A DNA stretch of 64,000 bases, taken from Thermomucor indicae-seudaticae (lineage: Eukaryota > Mucoromycota > Mucoromycetes > Mucorales > Lichtheimiaceae). This document shows positions 48,882-59,317 of this stretch, in pieces (positions within the stretch are counted from its first letter, which is position 1; every line of letters begins with the position of its first letter). The translations under genes and the position numbers were made by a program. The stretch lies in contig JSYX01000049.1 in assembly GCA_000787465.1 (NCBI GenBank), positions 1-64,000 of the forward strand. Direction: 5' to 3'. The notes under the pieces were generated by a model. That model saw nothing but the letters and a program-made list of their open reading frames with translations. It searched no databases and was not told where the DNA came from.

Positions 48882-50475
48882 ATGCAAATATTGATTCAAA
48901 ACTCAGTAATAAAAACGGGTCTTCTTTTGCTAACCTCAGACTTGCCAATGTTGTTGCGTAATGCCCAAAAGATCAATTTGATTGGGCTGTCCTTTACAGA
49001 CCTGCAAAATGAGCTCATAAAGCTGAATAATGTGAAAAGGTATACAGTGTTACAGGTGTGGCAGCACATGTATAGACAAGGTAAAGCCTCGTGCTCTGTT
49101 TGCCGATTTAGCGAGCTTGATCTCACAAGGAGATCTAGGCATGACGTCGTTTCATGAAATGACGATGTTGCCGAAAAGTCTTCGAGCGGAACTCGACGAG
49201 CGCTACTGTATCCAGTATGGCCAAGTCCAGGTAACCGTTATTGTTACGCCCACGGGTTTGCAAGGACATCGATGTCTAAGGGGAGGGTATTCTATATGCA
49301 GCTAGACCGGATTGCTCGGGATCAAACTCGAAAATGGCTTATTGGATTCAACGACTCGCCCAGAGCGGTGGTGGAGACGGTATTGATACCTGAAGAGAAA
49401 AGAGCGACTTTATGTGTGTCTTCCCAGATCGGATGTTCGTTGCAATGCAGCTTTTGTCATACCGGTACTCAAAAGCTCTTGCGGAACCTGACTGCCAGCG
49501 AAGGTTAGACAGAGTTATTAGACAAAAAGATGTGTGGATCTAACGATGGGTTGAATGTTTAGTGGTTGGTCAGTACATGATATCTGCACATCGGGCGGGT
49601 GATTTTCCGCTCAAGGAGAGGCGCACCGTGACCAACATGGTGTTTATGGGTCAAGGCGAGCCTTTGTACAATTGGAGGTAAAGCATGCAAAGGTGGGTGG
49701 GAATCGAAATGCTAAATATTACTGTAGACAAGTGCGACAGGCTATCGAGATATTGACGGATCCTCGTGGTCTTAGCTGGCCAAAGACCAAGATCACCGTA
49801 TCCACCTCGGGCGTAGCACCTCTGATACCCAAACTGGCATCTGAACTAGGTGTCTCCTTGGCCATCTCGCTTCACGCAACAACGAATGACTTGAGGAACA
49901 AGTTGGTGCCATTGAACAAGACTTATCCGATTGAGTTACTGCTGGAAGCTTGTCACGAATATGCCAAGCAAATGGGAAACAGGGGGAAAAGAATCACTTT
50001 CGAGTAAGTGGATAAAGTTTAATGAGGGGGTAAAAGAGAAAGATGCTTATTAATGAATCAACGCAAATTTCAGATATGTCATGTTAGACGGCGTTAATGA
50101 CTCTTTAACGGAAGCCAAAGAGCTAGCACGGTTATTAAAGCAACTGCCTGCACACGTCAATCTCATGTACGTTTTTCTGAAATGTGGGTAGTATAGGCGC
50201 CCAGCTGACTGGAAAGATCGTTTTAGTCCTTTCAATCCTTGGCCAGGTAGTGGATATCGGCCATCAAAAGCCGATCAGATAGAACGGTTCGTACAGACCG
50301 TCATAGATGGCGGAGTGCATTGCACTGTACGGCGATCGAGAGGTCAAGGTTAGTAGCAGCAGTCTCTGACACAAATGTAGAGTTGCGCCTGAAGGTCTGT
50401 TGTTTAGATATTATGGCCGCCTGTGGACAACTGAAGAGTAGCCAGGAAGAAAAACAGAAAAGAGCATCAATGTGA
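48882..50475 (+). CDS. RlmN-family radical SAM adenine-C2 methyltransferase
   Basis: Eight exons, join(48882..49080,49130..49230,49302..49503,49563..49677,49728..50003,50074..50166,50227..50348,50408..50475), 391 residues. The N-terminal helical domain ends [12 protein letters not shown]; the radical SAM motif is CX3CX2C in [13 protein letters not shown] (C145, C149, C152); later blocks are [59 protein letters not shown] and [16 protein letters not shown]. The C-terminal [15 protein letters not shown] carries the second catalytic cysteine equivalent to E. coli Cys355. The bacterial enzyme methylates A2503 of 23S rRNA and A37 of some tRNAs. In a fungus, a mitochondrial rRNA/tRNA role is likely but not shown; the N-terminus is only weakly presequence-like. 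An ATG at 48951 is an alternative start. Confidence 0.92.
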
Positions 50476-50641
50476 TGATGATAGAATCGATGGCATTGTA
50501 CATAATCTTAGCCTACCATATTCCTGTATGTTTCTGTACCTTTTACCTGTATAAACTGAGCATGGTATCAGATCCGCAGCGGAGGATTATTTTTTAACTG
50601 TGGCAGCGCCACCACGGGGATGGGAAAGCTCTTACGAAACC

Positions 50642-52700
50642 ATGTTTGTCGGCACCCGAGCTATTCGATCTGGCAAGTCGACCTGCTTGCGTATACTTGC
50701 CAAATGAAAGCCCCTTGTTAAGCCATTCTCTGTAGCTCTATTACTACGACCATGTCGCAGCTACTTTATGGGAACTCACGTTTCTGATCTGGTACCAGAA
50801 ACGCATCGCCGATCATTTGGTCAACCAACTGCCTATTCCCATCCCTATTTAATGTCCAAAGACGAAAGTATGCAGAGAGATCTCGCATTGATCATTGAGA
50901 ATGCTAAGAGTGCTTATCTTTTGCATTAAAGTTACGCCTGGATTGCCTGCCAGTGAGTTTGAACACAGACGCGCCAACCTAATGAAGAGTCTTCCAGAGG
51001 GTAGCGTGGTGATCACGGCAGGTTACGGCACACGATACATGTCCAACAATGTCTTTTATCCCTTTCACCAGCAGACCGATTTCTGGTACTTGACCGGATT
51101 CAATGAACCCGACGCAGCCATGATTTTAGGTTAGAAGAAGAGCTCAAGGGAAAGAGAGAGAGAGAGAGAGATGGAGAGATTGTATTGATTCCTGGGAACA
51201 AGAAAAGAAGGATACGTTCAAACGTGGATACAAACAAACCATGTTTGTCTTGCCAAAGTCACCTGCCGATGAACTCTGGGATGGGCCACGAACAGGCGTA
51301 GAAGGAGCCAAAGAGATTTTTGGCGCTGATGAGGTAACCCTCCATCGACGTGGTTTTAGGGGTGCCCTTTTTCTTACCATGTACCCTTTTCAAAAGGCAT
51401 ATGACAATCTTCATTTCCAATATGCAGTCAAAGACGTACTTTCGGCAGAACACGTGTTTATGGACAGACCCGTGCCGTCTATTCTGAGCAACGAAAAGAC
51501 GAAAAAAGTGCTTGACATGGGTAGGCACAGTTTACTGTCTTCATTGGCATGGACGGGTGAGAAAATAGAGTGGGTTGGGGGGCTGCAAAGAATGAAAGTG
51601 TTGTTGATCAGAGTACCTCGTTATCTAGGCAAGAACAAAAATGCCTACAAGCCATTATCGCCCTTGATACAAGAATTGCGAGTGATAAAGAGTGACCGTG
51701 AAATTGAGCTCATGAAGAAGTCTGGATATATCAGCGCAAAAGCTTTCATCGAGGTAAAATGATAACACCTTGAATAGTATGTGTATGCGCCTCTCTGATG
51801 GAATATATAGGCCATGAAATGGACACAGCCTGGATTCACAGAAGCACAGTTATGGGCAAAATTGGATTATGAGTGTCGAATGCGAGGATCGAGTATACTA
51901 GCCTACGTGCCGGTCGTTGCGGGTGGTCCCAATGGGTTATCTATGCATTATGTTCGAAATGATATGCAATTACGGTAAGCCAAACCTTTCAAGAACAAAA
52001 GAATGAATATTGTCACTGACGGCGAAAAAAGCGACGGCGACCTGGTGCTGGTAGATTGCGGTGGTGAATATAATGGTTATGCTAGTGATATCACGCGCAC
52101 ATGGCCGATCAATGGCAAGTTTACCGAGCCACAGAAAAAGCTCTATCAAGCTGTGCTCAATGTGAATAAAGCCTGTATCAAGGTGAACCATGTCAACAGA
52201 AAGAGAGGGAAGCTGGGTTATTGACACAATACGGGTTTGAAATAGCTGTGCACAGAGAAAGCCAACATATCACTTAATGGCATCCATGCGGTTTCTACAC
52301 GGCTCATGAAAGAAGAGCTAACCAAGATCGGTTTCAAGACAAGCACTTGGGTAAATAAGAGACGCAGTTATTACGGTGCACTTTCTACTTACACAAATTG
52401 ACTTAGGATCTGGAGCGGATACTGTACCCGCATCACGTGGGACACTACCTGGGTCTCGATGTCCATGACTGTCATGACCTCGACCGGTCTCGGAAACTAA
52501 AGCGTAACATGGTGGTAACCATTGAGCCTGGCGTGTATGTACCGTACGACGATCGGTTTCCGCGTGAATATCAAGGCACTGCCATCCGAATTGAAGATAA
52601 TGTGGTTATTGGCGAGGAAGAACCGTACGTTTTGACGGCAACAGCACCGAAGGAAGTAGTTGACGTCGAGTTTTGCTGTGCAAATACCTCTTCATGGTGA
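50642..52700 (+). CDS. ICP55: Intermediate cleaving peptidase / Xaa-Pro aminopeptidase 3-like, mitochondrial
   Basis: Ten exons, join(50642..50690,50736..50867,50932..51129,51203..51333,51397..51556,51614..51753,51811..51974,52032..52182,52246..52350,52407..52700), 507 residues. Splicing exons 1-2 gives an Arg-rich presequence (MFVGTRAIRSGKSTC, RPCRSYF). The aminopeptidase P N-domain follows (ASEFEHRRANLMKSLPEG), then the pita-bread metalloprotease with metal ligands D333 and D344 (VDCGGEYNGYASDITRTW), H420 (HHVGHYLG), E450 (TIEPGVY) and E473 (IRIEDNV). Icp55 removes one residue after MPP cleavage and stabilises mitochondrial proteins. The intron at 51557-51613 is multiple-of-three and its donor is uncertain. 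It starts 166 bp after the RlmN stop, and its stop is 43 bp from the convergent Zn2Cys6 gene. Confidence 0.93.
51153..51170. repeat. (AG)n run inside an ICP55 intron
   Basis: Nine AG dinucleotides in the intron 51130-51202; the run creates many AG dinucleotides upstream of the true acceptor. Confidence 0.85.
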
Positions 52701-52743
52701 GAAATAGAAAATGTTTAATTTAGTGAATGTCAAATATTTCTAT

Positions 52744-54786
52744 TCAGCAAAGAAGGGATCGAATGCTCATTTCTACTTTACGATTCGAATCCGTTTTGCC
52801 TGCTGCCTTGTCATTATCGGCCATGTTCGATCCATAAGTTAAGCTACTACTATTACTACTGTGTTGAGCAGCAGATGCAGCTGCGTTAAGTGTACTGCTT
52901 GAGGTTTGTAAAAAGTATTGCGTTGTTGGATGTGTCACGTCAGGTCCTCCACGTGGCGAACCGGTCGCTGATGATTTTGGGGAGGAAGCGGCAATAGGTG
53001 CTGCAAAGCGATAGGCAAGAGTTGAGTAGGGATTGATGGATTCACTTCTGCTGCTGAGGGGCGCTCGGATCGCAGGCAGCGCAGCAGCAATCGGTCGGAA
53101 AGACGTTCTTAGCTTTAGGTTACTATTATTGATGGGAGCCACGTTGACTTTGGGTGGATCCATGATCGGAGGACGACTCGTGGTTGTTGTTCGAATGGTA
53201 GGAAAGACCGGTCGACGTGGTTTACTTGAACTATTGTTGTTGTTATTTTGTCTTGATGAGGAGGTCTGACAAAAGCTACTATTACTACCGCTGGTGTTGA
53301 ATGCACGAGAAGAAGGAGAGATCTTGTACTGGTACTTTTCAAAACGAGCTATGATATACAGTTTCGAGAGACTGGTCGGGTCTTCGAGATTGGCGCCGAA
53401 TCCTCCACCGAGCGAGACTGTGGTTTTATACAACTCTTCTTGTTGGCCCGACCGTTTCTTGATATGCAGCGTATCTGAGAACGTGTTGGATCCATGGGCG
53501 ACGGTGTTGAGCGTGTCGAGATCCGTCTTGTGAAACAGGTCGGACGTGGTGCGTTCCGTTGCGGTAGGTGTCTGATTGTTGTTTTTCTCTGCCACGTTAT
53601 CGAGCAAGAGTCGATGCAGGTTGGCTAACCGGTCCTTGTCCTTGGGCGAAATGAAATCGTACAGCGGCCGGTGCGCAAACTCTTGAGGATAGTAGCCCCA
53701 GGATTCGGTGACGTTCCCTTGCACCCTTGCGCAGCAGACTTCCATGGATAAAAAGATGGTGATCGCCGATGGTGGGGGAGGAGGAGGTGGTGGTGGTATT
53801 GGCAACGCGGGGCGTTGAGCCATGGTCGTGCTTTCCATCTTCATTTGTAGACTCATGGACTCGGGTGCCTGCGTCTGATGGTATGCGTGGATAGGTAAGG
53901 CGGGTAAGTAGGTTGGAAATACGTATTGCTGCAGGAAATCGTCCGTGTCCTGGAAATCAAAGGCTGCGGCTACTAACTCGTCCGTTGTCGTACTAGTGCC
54001 ACTGTTCGTCGTACTTGTCACTACTGGCTGAAAGGATTCGTGGATAAAAGAAATAGGTGCGGATGAAACAGGAGCTGGTGCTGTTGTGGTGGTGGTGATT
54101 TGGGTATCTGTTGTAGCAGTCGTCGTCGTAGTAGTAGTAGAAGGTACAGTCAAGGTGAATGTAGGTGTCTGAAAGGTGCCGCACATGACTTTGTATCCAG
54201 AGCTGTCGGTAACATCATTCGCGGGTTTATCGCGAAGTCGCGGTCGCCCGCGTTTCTTGTGTTTAATATCGTGGCAAGTATCAGTTTTGCCCAGCGAAAC
54301 ACATCTTTTACAGGGCCGCGATACTAAATAAAAGGGGAGAAGTCAGGAATTATTTTCTTTGTCTCTCTCTTTTTCTTCTGGTTACCATCGCACGCCAAAT
54401 GTGCTTTTTTGCAATTGATACCTGCACGCGGCGTAATTAGAGGCGAACTGGCATACAGTCTAGCAAAACGGGATTGACTTACATGCGCTCGGGACATGGG
54501 ATTTGTAGCCTCGTTTTGCAGGGACCATGACGGTGGTCGGCTCGCGATTGTTGGACGGTGTTTTGGTCTGCGGCAATAGATCGACTGACATTGGGAATGG
54601 TGAAGGAGGTGTTGCAGGGAAAATGGAGACAGCAGCGGCAGCAATGTCGATGGTCTCTGAAGAAGAAGAGGAAGAAAAGATATTGGCCAGTGGAGCAGTA
54701 GTTTCTGTTACTGGAAAAGTAAGGAATGCATCGGATGTCGGCACGGATACCGGTTGTTGTGGTGATGGTTCTTGGTCGACCTGCAT
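52744..54786 (-). CDS. Zn2Cys6 transcription factor with PAS domain
   Basis: Model complement(join(52744..54323,54386..54421,54483..54786)), 639 residues. The zinc cluster is assembled from three exons: SACINCKKAHLACD, then VSRPCKRCVSLGKTDTC, followed by the basic HKKRGRPRLRD (AT-hook-like). A 36-nt middle exon encodes its core. About residue 280-420 is a PAS-like domain (FLSMEVCCARVQGNVTESWG, then YDFISPKDKDRLANLH and ARFEKYQYKI). N- and C-terminal parts are Ser/Thr/Gln/Pro rich. The arrangement recalls the ERT1/RDS2 (AcuK/AcuM) carbon-source regulators, but the GRPRLR tail is different, so the pathway is not assigned. The first ATG in frame (54786) was taken as start. Confidence 0.86.
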
Positions 54787-55473
54787 ATTCCGAGAAAGAA
54801 AAGAAAGAAGTAATAAATACAATGCGGGGAATATGTGGATCTATAATGTCTGTATCCGGGATGTCTAGTAACTTTATTGCTTGATTTGCTTTTCATCGTC
54901 AAATAATTTGATATAGCAAGTCGATGGCTCCATCTATTACCTCTCTCTCTCTCTCTCTCTCTCTGTGTCTGTCTATAGTATTCCAAGTTGATCTGACGCC
55001 ACTTTGATTATCTTGCGTGTTTGTCCTATTGCCATGGCTTAATAACCCGCGGGGAAGAAACGATTGGTGTAACAATTTCTTTTTTTCGTTTTTACCAGAA
55101 CAGGTTGGCCTTTTTTCCGATTGGACGAGAGTATCCTTGGTTTTTCCCGTTGCCAACAAGCCTTTGGAATGCTTCGTTATGACTTTTTCTTTTAAATAAT
55201 CTTTCATGGTTGAGAGAAGAAGGCATGTGTGAAATACAACACATATACTCTAGTATGTACGTGGGAAAGGGGCAAGTGGAGGAATTGCCCCGTTTATGGG
55301 CGCTGAGCTGGGAAAGACGCGCCATGTACCAGTAACAGCACTACTGTTCTTTGTGATTTTCTGAACGTTATTTATTGGACAAAGGACTATTACAGGATAG
55401 AGCTATGAATATACAGGACTATTACTATTATTCAAAGTGTGTGTAAGGAACTTGGGAGAATTTATGTACGTAG
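54787..55473. other. Intergenic with (CT)n microsatellite
   Basis: Divergent-side flank of the Zn2Cys6 gene and 3' flank of the PH gene. A (CT)12 run occupies about 54941-54964, probably in the Zn2Cys6 promoter. No gene recognised. Confidence 0.5.
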
Positions 55474-56258
55474 TTAGTACAGATGGAAACGTTCTCTGTA
55501 CATTAGAAAGGTTGGAGAGGCTTCAGGCGAAGAGGAGGGCTTGTTGTCGATGTGAGGTACTCTGGATCGGTCTTCTTGGAAGCAAGTGTCTGGTGGAGTC
55601 AAAAGCAAGTGTGGTTGGTATTGTTGTTGGCCAGCAACTGAGGAGATGTCAGAGCACGAAAAGCAAGGCGTGAGACTGGGACTTTCTTGAGCTGGTGTTG
55701 CCCGAGTAGTAGCGGTAGTAGTATTGGCGACAATGATGGGTGGCAGGACAATGCCTCGACGACGTGATAAAGAAGCTGCTGGACCAGACTTTTTGGAACA
55801 AGGACGCGGTTCGTATGTGATGGCATGATAGTAACCAGGTGGCAGAATTCGGTTGCGTAACCGTGACTGGATGGCTTCAAGCCATGCCTGACGATCAGCT
55901 TCGGAAGAACACGCGAATGTCCATGGTTTGGTGTCGCGCTTGACTGTAGTGCAGATGGGTTCAAGTCGAATGCTGTACGCGTGGCCGTTGAGTGACACAG
56001 GAATAGCGTCCGCGATGTGGTTCAGGTTGAGCACATGGAGAGGAGTATCTGAATGCTATCAGTTTCATTGTCAGTTCTACTACTTGTTTTAATTTACGAG
56101 AAGATGGGATGCTTTACTTCATCTTTATAATATCGAAGCTCAGAGTTCAACAAGACAAAGAACCGTTTTTGCCATCTTGAGCGTCCTAATGGAAATGCAG
56201 TCAGTTTAGCGAGCCAGTCGGCCCGTGGTGCGTGCACGGTAATATCATTGGCTTTCAT
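55474..56258 (-). CDS. PH-domain protein
   Basis: Model complement(join(55474..56055,56118..56258)), about 240 residues. The N-terminal 120 residues form a PH domain: ADWLAKLTAFPLGRSRWQKR FFVLL start, LRYYKDE at the strand-strand turn rebuilt by splicing to HSDTPLHVLNL, and the closing helix with its invariant Trp, SEADRQAWLEAIQSRL. The rest is disordered and basic (PRPCSKKSGPAASLSRRRG), with Ser/Thr clusters. PH proteins of this size act as phosphoinositide adaptors; the ligand is unknown. The frame is open upstream of the ATG at 56258 to a GTG, and a CTTTTCCAG just before the ATG could be an acceptor, so an extra 5' exon is possible. Confidence 0.72.
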
Positions 56259-57092
56259 CTCTGGAAAAGGAAGGTACTGGGCAGTGTGGTATATATTCAC
56301 AGGAGGGAACGTAAAGGGTTAAAGAGAAGAAGAAGAAGGGAATCCATGACAACTCCCGTCTTATATAATGGACTACCTTCTGTTGTCGCCCAGGAAACCC
56401 CTAATTACTTGGATCATCTTGTGACGGAATCCGCGCGTCACCTTACATTTTCTCAAGTTGCCTTTACGCCAAGCGTGTGGGTGATACACGGCGCAGCTCC
56501 TCTCTCGCTTTTAACTTGGACAGCAATTGGCTTTTTTGTCTGCGCCATAGCTACAGGTCCCTGAACAGAAAAGAACAATAATAATTATTATAATTACTTG
56601 CAGCTTTTCCGTCTCATTGGTGGCCCAAACGTGCATAACCCTTTTAATGCAGTCAAAGTGTACTCGACTGGCATTGACAATAGAAACTGTCGTCAAAAGT
56701 CGGTCAAACCCAACATCGGGATAAGCATTGATAGGCCACGGACATACTCCCCGTTTGAAGACGAGACAAATCTGTTGACTCCTTTACGATTTTCTAGTTG
56801 CATTGCTCGCCCGAAACTGTATAATAATAGGGGAAAATTATCTAACCTAATCACTTTCTTCTTTACTTTATGCGGCAGGTGCCAGGTCTAATAATAGGGC
56901 GTATTGTCTTCCTGGTTGATAAGTATAGCACAAATGAGCCATGGATCTACAATAGCCACACGCCAAACAATAAGCATGGACATGTTGTCTGCACTGTGAA
57001 CAGTCTACTTTTTTTCATGGCTATATACAAAAGGGTATACACAAGAAAACAGTATGTAGAGGGCGGACGCCCCAGGAGGCTCCCCTATGATA
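56259..57092. other. Intergenic
   Basis: No gene recognised. Open frames at 56232-56564 and 56598-56891 (+) and 56511-56696 (-) lack domains; there is a small TAAT-rich tract around 56575-56600. Confidence 0.5.
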
Positions 57093-59317
57093 TCAGGTGA
57101 ATAACTTATGATGCAGATTACCAGGCTTAGAATGGTAGCGATCCAAATGCTCAGTATAGCTTTTCTTGTCTTCCTCTGTCAAGTCTGCCAACTGAAAAGT
57201 CGGATTATCCCTATCATGATGCGTTTGTCAGAACTTTAGCATGAAGACGCGTGCATAAGAGAACATACATGTTTAGAAGTCGTGTTGTATCAGTTAGGTT
57301 CAAGGAGAGGGCACGGGCAATGGTGCCGCCAATATCAATATTCTCATGGCTTCCCTGCAGGGCCTGGGCTCCTTTTCCATAGGCGTACAGGTTCACATCC
57401 ACAGCACTATGACCATGCGTGGCCCACTACAGTACAATATGAATGCATCGTTCTTTTGCTTTCCAACTGGCTCACTTACGCCTAGCTGTGCGCGGAGTGA
57501 TATCATTTCCGCTAAATATTGGTCCAGTTCCTTCACAGATTTGATGGCTTGCAGCGCGGAGAGTTCTTTTTCCGTAGGATCTGTGATGCCAAGTCCGCTC
57601 TCCAGTATGTCTTTTACAATAAAGTTGTGGTCTACAGGCTTTGGCTGTGCAAAGACGCGTTTGGCTAGTTCAGCTGTCGAGTGATTTGCCCTTGCAACGA
57701 CGTCGGGATACCTTTTGATGAATGCTTATCAATCCATCACGAGCCCCTCACATACAATAAGATTGCTGACCACTAACCACAAGTACTTTGGGTATGCTTT
57801 GGACACTTGTAGCGCCAGCGAAAGACCACCTGTCTCATGATCGCTCGTCGAAATCAAAAGAGTATCTGGATGTTCGTCTACATAAGCTTTTACGAGAGCA
57901 ACTGTCTCTTGATATTCGAGAATATCGTGAAGATGAGCAACAGGATCGTTTCTAGAAGAAAAAAGGAAAAAGCTTAGTCAATCAGAGAGTTCATGTGTTT
58001 CTCCCAGTCAGAAAGATATAATTACGAGTGTGCAGCCATGTCGATGCGACTTCCTTCGATCATCAGGAAAAATCCATTATCGCCAGACACTGTCAAAAGC
58101 TTCAATGCCTTGGCTGCCATTTCGGTAAGACTTGGTTCCTTGCTTGCATCTCGATCCACTTCATACGCCATATGCTACGTTTAAAATTATTCTTAGAAGA
58201 TCCAATGGAATACCGTTATATTCGGGTATCTTACACTTTCACTGAAGAGCGCGATTGCAGGCAAGGTCCCGTTTTTAATAGGCATTTCATCGAACGCAGT
58301 CCGGTTATGAATTGACAAAATCGTCTTCCAGCCATACTTTTCGGATGATGCCTCTACCAGTAACTGACGTTCATCCGAACGACATCCTCCCTGTGATTTT
58401 GGTATAAAGTGACAAGAACCACCGCCGAACATCAAGTCCAGACTTCGACCCAACGGATTATCTCCTATTTGCTGTATCGCGATCTGGTTTTCGTCATCGC
58501 GATCTGTAACATGTGCCGAAAATGATGCGGGTGTTGCATGCGTGATTCGAGACGTAGCAACGAGGCCGGTGAGCATACCGCGTTGGTGCTTGGCTGCTTC
58601 TAGGATGGTACCACAAGGGTGGCGGTTCGGGTCCACTAAGTGTCGTCCATCCCGTTGAGTTAGCAAGCACACAAACCTATCTATATCGTCGTACCTCCTA
58701 TGGCTCGGTTGTAGGTTTTCATGGCGCAACTGAATGCCGTGGCTCCTGCTGCACTATCCGTTACAAGAGTCGAAGAGCTTCTAGTACGCGACTGGCCGAC
58801 GTGTATCTAAGCAGGGGATCGTTGGTATGCAAGATATGTCTTTTTTTTTGCTTGGAGAGAAGGAAATGACGTACGGTATCCAAGGGAAGCTCATAGTCAT
58901 AAGGCAAGTTGTGGACGTATTGATAATAAGTACGAGCAAACGAGACAGAAGCAGGACCCAATCCGTCGCTGATCATTAGGATGATGTTACGAGGCTGGCT
59001 TTCTGATTGGTGGTTGTTCGACGACGCACTTTCTGTGTTGAAGAATTTAGTTCAGTCCGTTTCTCTGTTCTGTCCCGTTTACCGTTACCCTCTGCTACAT
59101 CCTCAGTCAGTGCCTTGATCGGTACCATGAACAGAGTCACGATGAGTGCGCAGGTACAGAATATGCCGATCAATACGAGCGCACAGACGACGCATCCTAG
59201 TATCCATGTTTTCCTAGAGGACTTGTAGGTTGCTGTTAGCTGTTGACGGAGGGACTCTGAAGATGGATATATACCAAGTTCGATACCCTTGATTTCAAAG
59301 GGGGCCTGTCGATCCAT
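57093..59317 (-). CDS. PHO8: Vacuolar-type alkaline phosphatase
   Basis: Nine exons, complement(join(57093..57210,57269..57426,57480..57711,57778..57951,58026..58174,58235..58635,58695..58806,58875..59032,59083..59317)), 578 residues. It is a type II membrane protein: a cytosolic head, then one helix (about 39-66, TWILGCVVCALVLIGIFCTC), then the lumenal catalytic domain. Nucleophile Ser149 lies in TLVTDSAAGATAF; metal ligands are in ILMISDGLG, FLMIEGSRIDMAAHSNDP, STSDHETGGLSLA and ATHGHSAVDVNLYA. This is the Pho8-like zinc/magnesium phosphomonoesterase of the vacuole. A second ATG upstream at 59388 opens another frame (MDRENDNVREEL) that could join through a 32-nt intron, giving a longer N-terminus; the unspliced start is preferred. 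Confidence 0.93.

Noticed and set aside
51334..51396. Reading straight through VTLHRRGFRGALFLT in ICP55
   Set aside because: The stretch is flanked by GTAACC and CAAAAG in matching phase 0, and removing it restores the family-like ADEAYDNL sequence.
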